From the NCBI GenBank assembly GCA_963969595.1, contig OZ018408.1:30318108-30382107 (forward strand): a stretch of 64,000 nt of DNA. Reading direction: 5' to 3'. Shown here piece by piece: positions 23,341-34,500 of this stretch (positions are counted from its first letter, which is position 1; the number at the start of each line of letters is the position of its first letter). The notes under the pieces are model-generated. The model saw only the letters and a program-made list of their open reading frames with translations. It was not told where the DNA came from and made no database searches. This DNA is from Neckera pumila (lineage: Eukaryota > Streptophyta > Bryopsida > Hypnales > Neckeraceae). Both the position numbers and the translations under genes were made by a program.

Positions 23341-26300
23341 AGTGGAAGGAACCTCTTCGGGAAAAGAGAAAGCCTGGGATTGAAGGAGAAGCTTCAATAT
23401 CAGGGCACCATTCAAACAGCCGCTGCCATCATCCAGAAGACACCCACATTTGAAGCAACCGAAAATGTGGACAATATAATGGAGCACCACCTTGAGCCAG
23501 CTCCTTGGGATAATTTGCAACGGGGTACCATGTGGTCGAATAATGTTGCAGCAATTCCAAGGGAGACACAAGGCAGATTGGATCCATTATACTTGCGTGC
23601 CACTCTCGATCCTGGTGCACATGTGACTTTAGATGCGGAGCTCAATTCCTTTCCAAGCCTCACATTAGTGGACTCGAGGGCCACAGGAATATTTATGCAT
23701 CCAAGGTTTGCTGAGGAATGTAATGCAATGCTGCAACTAAAGGTGGTGCCGCGTGAAGTTAGGGTAATTGACGAACAAGTGATCAATTCTGGGCTTATAA
23801 TCCATGAGGCCATTGTGGAACTTGTAATTGGAAATCATCATGAAAGATTGGTGGCAGATGTTACAAATACAGGAAAGCATCCATGTATTCTAGGCATTTC
23901 TTAGTTGATCCGCCACAATCCAACCATTTGGTGGTCCCAACGGAGCATCATATTTGATTCCTTCTATTGTCAGGCATTGTGTATTGTGCAGGAAGTATGA
24001 AAAGGAATTGAAAATAACAATGAAATGGAATGTAGAGAAATTCCAAAGAAAAAAAAAGAATTTTTTTATACAGAATTGAAGAACAAAGTAATGAAGGAGA
24101 AAATATTAAAAAAAATAATCAAGGACGGAATTTTAAGAATATTAATGAAGGACCAAATGTTACAAATATTAATGAAGGAAAAATTATTTCGAGATTAATT
24201 GCTCCAAAGCAAGCATTGGTGTCTGCAGCAGCCTTTTGTCTTTTGGCAAAAGAAGCGGAAATTTATGCTCTGGAGATTTCCGAAGTTGATACTCTATTCT
24301 CCTCCATTCCAGAAGAATATCATGATTTAAAAGGAGATTTCAGTGAAGTGGCATCAAATGAATTGCCAACCTATGGTCCTTGTGACATGAAGATTGAATT
24401 TAAAGAGGGACAAGAGCCTCCTAACACTGAGTTGCTACCAATGTCCTCGGTGGAATTGGAGGAACTTCAAAGGTATTTAGAAGAAAATTTGGGTAAGGGA
24501 TGGATTCGCAGATCCAAATCCCCTGTTTCCGCAGCAATTGTATTCGCCCAAAAAAAAGACGGCTGAATTCGGGTGTGCGTGGACTACTGGAATCTTAATA
24601 AAGTTACCATGCGAAATCGTTATCCCCTGCCCCTTATTCCAAAGCTCATTGACCGGTTGGTAGAGGCTACAATTTTTACCAAATTAGACATTCGGCAAAC
24701 CTATCATCGCCTTCGCATGGCCGAGGCGCATGAATTCAAAACGGCTTTCAAAACGCGGCATGGGTTATTTGAGTATTTAGTTATGCCGTTTGAGTTGACT
24801 AATGCCCCGGCTCAATTCCAATCTTTAATGCAAGATATTTTTAACAATCTTCTAGACATATCAGTGGTTATATATTTAGATGATATCTTAATTTTTTCAA
24901 AGAACCTTTAAGAGCACCGGCAAGTGGTAAGAGACGTGTTACAAAGATTACAAGAATACAGGCTATATGCTAAGGAATCCAAATGTCAATTCCATCGGCA
25001 TTCAGTAGAATTTTTGGGAAATATTGTCTCAGCTTAAGGACTTGAAATGTGCCTAGACAAGGTGCAGACTATAAAAGACTGGCCCATTCCAATGTCTGTT
25101 AAGGAGATTCAAGCTTTTTTTGGATTTGCGAATTTTTACCGCCAATTCATATTATGATTATTCTAAAATTACCGTTCCTCTCACTATTTTGATCCAGAAG
25201 AATAAACCATTTGAATGGAATCTACAAGCAAATCAAGCATTTATGGACCTCCAATCCAGATTTCTCCAAGCGCCGGTACTACTCCATCCTGACTTTGCAC
25301 GGCCTTTTATAGTTGAAACGGATGCATCGTATATGGCAACAGGTGCAATTCTTTCGCAACATGGGGATGATGGTCATTTACATCCGTGTGCGTATAGGAG
25401 TTCTAAAATGTCGCTGGCCAAACAAAACTACTACATCTAGGATAAAGAACTTCTAAGCATCATTTTACCTTTTCAGGATTGATTTATCAAGTCCGTGTAA
25501 TTTCGGACCATAAAAATTTGGAGTATTTTTTGACTACAAAGCAGTTAAATAGGCAAGAGGCCCGATGGTCAGAATTTTTATCCGTGTTCAATTTTGACAT
25601 CCAACATTGGCCGGGTTCATTAAATGAGCGTGCAGATGCCCTCTCAAGAAGAGTTGATGTCATGGATGGCAAAAATGAAGAAAATCGTCCCCTTTTGCGT
25701 TTGGCAGCATTGGAGGATTGTGAACCCGTTTGGAGTGATGCCCATATTTTGAAACAAATAAAACTATGCATTGACGAAGACCCCACATTGCAATCAATAT
25801 TAGCAATTTTAAAAGGGGGCTTAAAAATGAGTCCACATGACATCCGCCGTCGGTTTCAAGAATATACCCTTATAGATGGAATTCTTCGGTTCAAAGACAT
25901 GATATATGTACCAAACAATGACGAACTCCGGCGACAAATCTTGCGATCAAGGCATGACGCCCCCGCCGCGGGACATTAGGGCCGGGCCAAAACTTTAGAA
26001 TTGATAACCAGAATTTTTTATTGCCCAACTATTTGTCGTTATATTCATCGATATGTTGATGGGTGCGATTTGTGCCAAAGGTCAAAAGCGACATGTCATC
26101 CTCAATATGACCTACTGCAACCAATTCCAGCTGCTCATGCTCCATAGAAACGTGTTTCCACGGACTTCATTGTTAAACTACTCCGAAGCAAAGGGTATGA
26201 TTCTATCCTAGTGGTTGTTGATAAAAATACTAAACTAGCTCATTTTGTCCCTACAAAGGAGACCATTGACTCTAATGAGACTGCATCTTTATATTTGAAC

Positions 26301-27217
26301 AATGTGTGGAAATATCATGGCATGCCGGATGAGGTTATATCAAATAGGGGCTCGATTTTGTGTCAAAGTTTATGCGTAGACTATATGAACTTCTCAAAAT
26401 TCAGCCTTCACCGACGACGGCTTTTCATCCTCAAGGGGATGGACAAACGGAGAGGGTGAACCAAGTAATTGAACAATTTCTTTGAATGTTTACCACAAAA
26501 CATCAAGACAATTGGATTGATCTCTTGCCATTAGCAGAGTTCGCCTACAAAAATGCATGCCACTCTGCAACAGGGTTTTTTCCGTTTTATGCTACTTATG
26601 GTTACCATCCGGCACTATCGTTTTGTACACCTACAACATCCACTGTTCCAGCGGCAGAGGACCGTGTTCAACATTTACAACAAGTTCATGAGGAACTCAA
26701 GACTATGATTATGATTGTAGGGAAACAAACTAAGCGAAATTACGATCGAGGGGTACAACTACAACCGATCTTTCAAATAGGTGACAAAATCCTATTGCAC
26801 CATGAGAATATTGCAACTACAGAGCCATCTCATAAATTAGCTTCTAAGTTTCTTGGACCATTTCCGATAATAGCTAAATTCTCATATCTTGTTTACCAGT
26901 TGAAACTACCTAAGACATTACGTATTCACAACGTCTTTCATGTTTTTCTACTTGAAAAATATCGTGAGGATACCATTCCCGGACATCGCTGTATGCCACC
27001 TCCACCAATTATTACCCTTATTGGAGATGTAGAGTGGGAGGTACACAAGGTTATTGATTCATGTTTACTTGGTTGCTGGAAAAAACTCCACTATTTGATT
27101 TCATGGGAGGGCTACGGCCCGAAGGAGAATTTGTGGGAGCCAGCCGACAATCTTGAAAACGCAACGGAGGCTATTGCGGATTTCCATAAACTTCATCCAA
27201 CAACACCAGGGCCCTGA
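23341..27217 (+). pseudogene. gypsy pol region: protease, RT, RNase H, integrase, chromodomain (broken)
   Basis: The protease region (about 23570-23904) has VDSRATG where a DSGAT active-site triplet is normal, and a PCILGIS C-terminal motif. The RT (about 24380-24910) keeps the [10 protein letters not shown] block and the YLDD catalytic motif near 24872. RNase H (about 25120-25640) keeps ETDASYMATGAILSQ. The integrase has the zinc-binding CDLCQRSK and the first core Asp (STDFIV), but the second core Asp is Asn in VISNRG (codon near 26343). A C-terminal chromodomain (about 27020-27210) ends YLISWEGYGPKENLWEPADN. Stops or frame changes occur near 23902, 24563, 24908, 25035, 25140, 25437, 25977, 26142 and 26457-26485. 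Confidence 0.85.
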
Positions 27218-27220
27218 CCT

Positions 27221-27231
27221 AGAAGGGGGGG
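27221..27231 (+). promoter_or_regulatory. polypurine tract of the gypsy element
   Basis: AGAAGGGGGGG sits three bases before the 3' LTR, in the usual place for plus-strand DNA priming. Confidence 0.75.
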
Positions 27232-27234
27232 TAA

Positions 27235-27480
27235 TGTTACAAACCCGTTCATAACAAGTGAATGATTGTAATGGTTAGGTTAGTTGGTCTCTCTCTATTG
27301 TCTTTAAGAACCATGAGAAGAGGTTTGTTCCTCACTTGACATTTTGCTAATAAAGTTGAAATGATTCCAACACAATGTGTAATCCTTAATTCTTATTCTC
27401 ATTGTTGTAAATTAATAGTAATTTAGTTTGAGAGTGATCCAAGTAGAGCATTGACTCCTTCGTCAAGTCGGTCCCTAACA
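27235..27480 (+). repeat. 3' LTR of the gypsy element
   Basis: It begins TGTTACAAACCCG and ends GGTCCCTAACA; same length as the 5' copy and about 95-96% identical by eye. Confidence 0.92.
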
Positions 27481-27984
27481 CCACAAAGTTTCAAAAAAGA
27501 AATAAAATATTGTTTGGCAAATAGGTGCCAAACCTAATATTTGCCAATAATAGTTTGATGTTCAAGGATTAATCCAATTCAACATAATTTGTTTGAAAAA
27601 ATACATTAATGTATTCTTCATGCTAGTAATATAAGAATAGCCTATTCATTTCAAATGATATGGATATCTTGGAGTCACCATATATTATGATCTTTTTTAA
27701 ATGACCTTAGTATACCTAGTTCTAACTCTTAGTGGCTAAAAATATGCCACCTATGCAGACTTCAATCGTATGCATACTAACAACCATTAAACAAACTCAG
27801 GTGCTATTTGCATGCCTAAATTAGACCAGAGGTGGAACTCAAGGCACTAGGCTATAAGGTTGGATCTATACCACATCATACTTCCAGATGGTGCACTAAT
27901 CCTTCAAGTAAAATATTCACTTTTCTATTTAGATTTAAGTATCATGTAGCAACAATATTTTTGAAAGATATTTAGGAACAATGT
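27481..27984. other. spacer, nothing recognised
   Basis: AT-rich sequence between the gypsy element and the family H MITE; no feature supported. Confidence 0.35.
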
Positions 27985-28652
27985 AAGGTAGGATGCTCTT
28001 AAAGCGACCATTTTAAGGCTAGTTTGCCTTTTTCATAGGTTTACATGAATAGAAATATTTTTCACTGATTTTTCAAAGAAAGAAAAATGGATGCCAAATA
28101 TAACCCCCAAATGGTTTCATACTTTTTGAAGCATTTTTTAATTAATTATGAATTTTCTAAGATTTATATTGTATGTATCTATTTGTGACCCTAGGTCTTC
28201 CAAAATGCGTCCATTTACAACTTCCAAAGTGATTTGAGGAAATCAAGGCCAATGGCTGGCTCTTGCAATAAAGAATACTTTTTTTTTATAGATTTGATCA
28301 CTATAAGAAACCCATGTTTTGGGGGATGTTTTCACCATTTTTTGGAACGCATTTTTGTAGACATTGAATAAAACAACCCATGTTTTTATGTCAACAATGA
28401 TGTTCCATAAAACATGGGTTGACATAAAAATGTTTTATTGAACATCATTGTTGACATAAAAACATGGATTGTTTTATTCAATGTCTACAAAAATGCGTTC
28501 CAAAAAATAGTGAAAACATCGCAAATAACATGGGTTTTTTATAGTGAATCAATGACTAAAGTGGTCCATTTAAAGACCACCTCATATCCATTCAATACCA
28601 TTTTATAGGGTTGATTTGAAGAAGCCGGTCACTTTTAGAGCAGACTACTTTA
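27985..28652. mobile_element. family H MITE interrupted by a CACTA-type MITE (668 bp)
   Basis: Its ends (AAGGTAGGATGCTCTTAAAG and CTTTTAGAGCAGACTACTTT) and interior align in inverse orientation with 5487-5901. Removing the nested 248-bp element leaves about 420 bp, matching the 415-bp uninterrupted copy. Confidence 0.75.
28299..28546. mobile_element. palindromic CACTA-type MITE nested in family H (248 bp)
   Basis: The ends are CACTATAAGAAACCCATG and CATGGGTTTTTTATAGTG. The element is a near-complete foldback whose arms carry GGAACGCATTTTTGTAGACA, TTGAATAAAACAACCCATG and TTTATGTCAACAATGATGTTC, and its centre repeats the ACATGGGTTGACATAAAAA motif. The flanks are GAT and AAT, a decayed 3-bp duplication. 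It is related to 14254-14416. Confidence 0.8.
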
Positions 28653-30389
28653 GTTGGGAACAATGTAGATGTGAACTTGGGAACATGCAAACAAGCCAAA
28701 AATCAAGGAAAATCTAAAATGAGGTGCAACATGGAGACAAGTGAAGGATACAATAATTTTAAATAATTACTAGCGGTTGGCGCTTGCTCTGCAACGCATT
28801 CATCATTAGAATTTTATTAGAATTTTTATGTATTAGATAAAATGCAAAACAAAAATTTCAATAAATCTTCAAGTAAAAATTACTAAAATCTTTGTATAAT
28901 TATGTTTATAAGTAAGCATATATTGAAATGTACAATAGAAATTTATTGAATGATGAATGAAATATATGCATGGTGAATACTGTAAAAGATACACATTTAT
29001 TGTAATGCATTCAAAAGTTGACTCAATTGTTACAAACAATGGCAACCCAAAAACTTGGTGAATTGAAAAGAAAATCTTGTAAATTTCAAAAACTTCATAA
29101 ACAACTTAATTGTTGTGAAGTCCAATATCTCTTCAATTGAATAAATTTCTCAAATCATTTGGTAGTAGCAATAGAATTTTGAAATCATAAAAGTTGTAAA
29201 AGTCATATTACAGAGGTGATTGCAATCTACTACTCTATTTCTGTAATATAACATTGTGTGAAAATATTATTTTTATGTATGCATGATTGAAAATATTTTT
29301 ACAAAATATTAAAATTAATTATTTCAAAGACTTATTCAAATCATTATCATGCATTCTATTCAAATATATAAAAACTTTACTAATATGTGATACAATGAAT
29401 GCGTAGCATAGCAAGCATGAGCCCCTATTGTTAATATTAGCATTTGTGATATTACAGAGGGAGTTATGATTTTAGTAGTATGATAGTGAAGTTGATGGAA
29501 AGGAGAGTGGGCTTGCTAAACCTAAAATAGAGAAAGGAAGGGACTTGATTTCCATTACCAAAATCAAGTTGGCTATTTCTCTATGCAAATCACATGGGCC
29601 TATTTAGATATCAAGTTTGGTCCAAGCATGCAAACAACCTGTTCCCTTTTTTCAACATTAAATCATTGTTGAGTCTACATCTATGAAGGGTCACATTGAA
29701 AGGTGTCCAAAAACCATTAACTATATGCAAGAGCAAGATTTGTCGATTGTGCCCTTAGGACAAGGACTTTGACATCAACTATAGTTTCTAAATACAAGTT
29801 TCCAAATCCTATCTACAACCGCATTCACACTCCACAATACGGCTAGGGTTTGCTTAGAATGGGGATCTGGGGTCCGACTGGACAGAGCCTGGACAGAGCC
29901 ACGCGGTCTCACCGTTCTTGTTACAGTAGACAAAGGCGATGCTAAAAAATTTTCCTGCGATTCAGTTAGGCAGACGGAAAACAAATCCAGGAAATGAAGA
30001 ACAGACAAAGCAAAACTTGCTAGCTCATACAATACCATTAGGCAGACATAATGACAAGCAAATTTCTAAATTTAAATATTTGAAATATTTTAGCAAAAAA
30101 TAAAACACGCTGAAACCCAGAATCAACTCATTTCACACACAGTACCTCAGCATAGCAAGAAAACAGCTTCCTGTTCCAAGTCCAAATTATACCAGTACCA
30201 CCTGTTACAAAAATTGTCAGAACCTGAACAGTAAATGTCTTACGTGCTCAGAGGTTCCAGAGTATTGACAATCTTTCCAGCTATATTACAACTCTGATAA
30301 TGCACTCCTATGATACAAAGCAGCTCAGTGATAAATATGCAGCTAATGCCGCTTCGCTCTGCTGAAGACCACTGAAAGGAGTTGTTTAC
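28653..30389. other. spacer; composition becomes gene-like from about 29.8 kb
   Basis: The region 28653-29770 is AT-rich with no feature. From 29770 GC rises, and the rest may be 3' flank or untranslated sequence of the minus-strand gene to the right. No frame here is convincing. Confidence 0.35.
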
Positions 30390-31496
30390 CTTGGTCTCGG
30401 CATTTGAAAACTGGAGAACAGAAGTTGAGCGACGCATCTTTTGAGCAAGCCAACTGATATATCGTAGAAATTGTCAAATAGCCCCCTTAGCCTGATTCGG
30501 ATTCCTGGAACCCGCATGAAGAGCATGTCCAGCAGCTGTAAATAAAGGCGAAAGTATTCACATGATCCACAAACCTGAGCAGCATTTAGAAATACGGCTC
30601 ATCGAATATCCCTCTGAAACCCAGGCAGGACAGCCCAGTTCAAGGTAGTTTGGCGGGTCATTTAAACTCCTACAAATGACAACTTCATGTTGACAGACAC
30701 ATCAGATTGGCTGCTTGGAAAAGGTGTACCTCGAATTAATACTCTGATGAATCCCTGCAATCCATGAAGAGTGTTTTGACACTTCCCAAACAACTCTGTT
30801 GAATATTGAACAAGTCTTCTTGACGACATCCTCATCCTTCACCAACAGAACGCTGCCTCACGGATGACAAGGTTCCAAAGCTTGGCCAGTTTCTCCATCA
30901 GATATGCACCATGAACTGAGTTTTGGAAATGATTCGCCAGGAATTTGTGTCAATATGCGCCATCTCTTCTCGACATTCTTAACGCAGGAAAAGTTCGACC
31001 TTACCACCTCCATCAGAAACAGCGGGCAACCTAAAGTCTCTTACCGAGCACTATGGCAAATGCTGCCAATCCGCAATAGAAAAAATAAATATCACAATCC
31101 AATTAAGAGACCCTTAACTATTATTACCTAGAAAATGTACAGGTCAAACCTGTGTGGTGAGTTCGAACATTCTACCCTAAATGCCTACGAAAAAATCCGC
31201 ATTCCTCCAGCAGCTCCACCTAAGACCAACCAGTGAAAATATTAATGTGCCAGCCTGTCAATTCGTGCACTAAGGGCTGGATGACAAGGTATCATTTCAT
31301 TGAAAACAGAGTGCACAGGTATACGGTCACTAGTCTGCATGCACCTAACTGGTTCGAGAGCGTGTAGTGTGGAAGTAAAGCCGACATCAGAAACGCACCA
31401 ATCAGCCTTGGAGTTCCGAACAGCCACACTAGCTAGCTTGTTCTCGATAATGCACTTTCGTACAAACTCCCAGTAGCCTTTGCTACTCATTTGCAA
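30390..31496 (-). other. coding-like pieces downstream of the pseudokinase gene, unresolved
   Basis: Several minus-strand stretches read like exons. A frame from the ATG at about 31490 begins MSSKGYWEFVRKC and continues about 80 codons. A VELLEECGFFRRHL stretch at about 31180-31220 follows an AG. An open run near 30850-31050 includes KNVEKRWRILTQIPGESFPK. A piece near 30600-30670 includes LNDPPNYLELGCPAW, with AG/GT boundaries that phase with a terminal piece ending at a stop near 30480. I could not join them without in-frame stops or very short introns, and other frames are also open. They could be 3' untranslated sequence, extra exons of the pseudokinase gene, or a decayed second gene. Confidence 0.3.
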
Positions 31497-31516
31497 GAAT
31501 CAAGATATTGGATAAC

Positions 31517-34500
31517 TCAGCTTACTGAAGGTGCAGAGGTTCCAGATGACTCGGCCATGAACTCCAGACGACCAGATGATAGTTCGTTCTTGCTGGGGTC
31601 AATACTGAGTGCACGTGCCAACCGATGTAGCCAAATGTCATAATCAACAGGATACGGGGTGCCACAGAGGGTGTCCACATAATCTGCAAAGGCCTTCAGA
31701 ACAGCAGATGCCTCGCCTAGCTGCTGTTGGATGATTCGCCGGGACCATACCCTATCCCTCCACTGTAAGGCAGCCTCCATACTATCAAACTCAGGAATGA
31801 TTCCCCCACTGATGTAATAAAGGAGGTATACTAAACTCTCAGTATCGGAAGCAGGAAAAAGTTTTCCATCTTGTAAAGCTGCTGTAGACGAAAACTGCGG
31901 GGACAAAGCGGGGCTGTCCCTCTCCTCTAAAACACCATGACCCCAATCCGACAAAACATAGTAATAGTCCCCGTCACTTCCTGTCACTCGAATGACATGA
32001 TCCGGGGTGATATCCCCATGTTGTATTCCAATTGAGCTGGCACTTCGCAGTGCTGATAAACAGTCATGGCAGATCCGAAGAGCTTCCTCAACAGGAAACA
32101 GACCTTCTCTTTCAACAACCAAGTCAACAGTCTCTCCAATGGGGGCTGTGACCAAAACAGGAGTCCCACACCAAGGATGATCACAACGACTTGTTGGACT
32201 CTTCTTTGAGCATGGTCCTGGGTGCATAAGTCTGCCGGATGCAATAATCTGAGTCAAATATTTGCTGGAAACACCCCGTTGTTTCATTATATTTAACACC
32301 CTTGTCTGTCTCTGGACCTGGCCCAAACATTTGTTGTGTCATAATAGCGAATCCGTTAGTATTAATCAGATAAGGTAAAGAGAAGATCATTGAAATCCTA
32401 GCTGCAGTCATTATTAGACTCTGGTGAGATGAAACTGGACGCTCTGAACATCCTTGGACCTTTAAGCAAGGATGAAATCAACGAATAAGAGCACTCCAAG
32501 CTAAGAGCATCTAGTCAAGAATAGAAATCACAGAGAAACTGCCTTCGGCAAAGAAGGACGAACCTGATACCAAGTGCTCATATCTTCCCACGATGGCTCC
32601 AACTGTGAGGGATGTGCCCCGACATGGACTGCTAGAGGTTTTCCCACCTCGTCAAGGGAAATTGCACTGTACACGGAAGAACTCCTTCTGCCCAATTGCT
32701 CGTGAATCTGGAAACCTCGTTGCCAATGAGCGTCTTCAAGCCATAAAATAGTGCCAGGTTCAAGCTTCATAATGTGATCAGACGTACGTCTATTATCCAT
32801 GATCTCAACTTCCTGAGACAGCGGGGTAATTTAAGACACAATAATCAAAACCCAACCATTAACAGTAGAAAACATCGCATTTTCAAGCATGGCAACAACA
32901 GTTGGAACTTACTATTGAATTTCTAAAGATCAAGGACGAGAACAAGCTATCCATTTTCAAGAACTAAACAAGAGGAAAAAGAAGGGAAAAGGATGATCAT
33001 TCGCATCAAGGGCTAATGTCTCTGACCTCTTCTTCTTCCTCTATCTCAAGACTTTCAAGCTGACTGCTGCGTCGAAGCGAATTGCTGCGTCGTGACGATC
33101 CAGTTTCACCAGACTCTTGCATCTCAAGACTCTCACGTTCAATGAGTCTATGCTGCACTCTTTCATTATGCAGAGCTGCCATCTCTGCAAGTGGATTCCT
33201 TGGCGGACCTCGGCACTGTTCAATCGAGTGGAAAATTGCCAGTAATAGTTGCAATGCACCAATGTCTCCCCAATTTGCGTTACCAAACCTATTCCACACT
33301 AGTTCCACTGGACATACTGTAACTTCTACATGCTCCTTAATCCACTCAGCAGCACACACATAAACATCGTCTGTATTGGTTTCCAGTTTTGAAATGTCTC
33401 CCTTGAGCCTCACAACCCCACCTTGTCTTGAGTTCACAAACAAAATGTAGGCAGTGTCTCCATTATACTGCACGGATGGCTTCTTCGCTAGAGATCTTGA
33501 TGTAAGCATCAAAAGACCATGAAACAGAGCACGCCCGATAACCTCTAAAGAAGGGGCCGATTGCAAACCCGTAGAAGAAGTAGCTCCAGTAACATCCTCT
33601 CTAACTTCGACAAACGCAGCAACGTGGTCCCACAGGACGTGTCCCCCTCCTCCACCAGAACCATTTTTGGCAATGATAGCAGCTCCAGGCAGTGTTCCTC
33701 CTGACCCCCTTGAGCTCGCCTTATCCAAAACTAGAGCCTGTAGATTGCACACGTAAACCGCCGGTAAATTAAGAGGTGGACAGCCAACGTTGCACATGTA
33801 GGTCAAATAAATATTCGTATCATTATCAATAAAACAGACTGAGTATTGTATATGACCACCAACATCTCAAACACAACACTAAAACTAGTCAAGGAAATCA
33901 AAATCAACGTCTTCCATGCACCGTAAAGGTATCCAGCCGTTGAAGTAATGAAGCGATCAACCAGTTTGTCGAAGTCGACCAGTAATTAAATCTTGCATTA
34001 CAATAAAACTGGATGAGAATGTTGCGCAATAAGCATACCGAAAGGGATTCGGAAGCAGAGGTATGTGGGCCCATAATGTAAAAAGGCATACGCTCGGATT
34101 CTTCAGGGACATCCCAAAACGTCTCCCACAGCCTTTGCGTTGCTGTATGCATAAAATCTTCCACAGCAAGATACACGGCAGGCTCTGCAACTAGAGGCAG
34201 CAAAAATTAGACCCCAAAGTAACATCAACCGGCAACATCTACGCAAATTGATGGACCTTCTGAAATAAGGTAGTTGCAATGACAAAAGGTTTCACCTGGT
34301 GAGGACGTGTATGACTGCGAAACCGGCATCCGAAGCAGCTGCTGAAAGGACACACCCACTAATGCATAATCGAGTAACCGAAGTTGATCGACTTGAAAAG
34401 GAGAATGGAATTTTGTTCTTCCTGAAGGAAGAATCTGAAGCTTCTCTTCAATCCATTCTTGAATCTCGGTGATGAATGCATCAACGTTCACAAGTTTGCG

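Larger units (their letters stand above)
21918..27480 (+). mobile_element. Ty3/gypsy chromovirus-type LTR retrotransposon, degraded (5563 bp)
   Basis: Two 246-bp LTRs (TG...CA) bound a gag, protease, reverse transcriptase, RNase H, integrase and chromodomain order, which defines a chromodomain-bearing Ty3/gypsy element. Flanking bases are CCATA on the left and CCACA on the right, a near-perfect 5-bp target duplication. I counted about 11 differences between the LTRs by eye, so the insertion is not recent. The coding region carries several stops and shifts, so this copy cannot move unaided. The base just after the 5' LTR does not begin the usual plant TGGTATCAGAGC primer site, so the primer is unknown. 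Confidence 0.92.
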
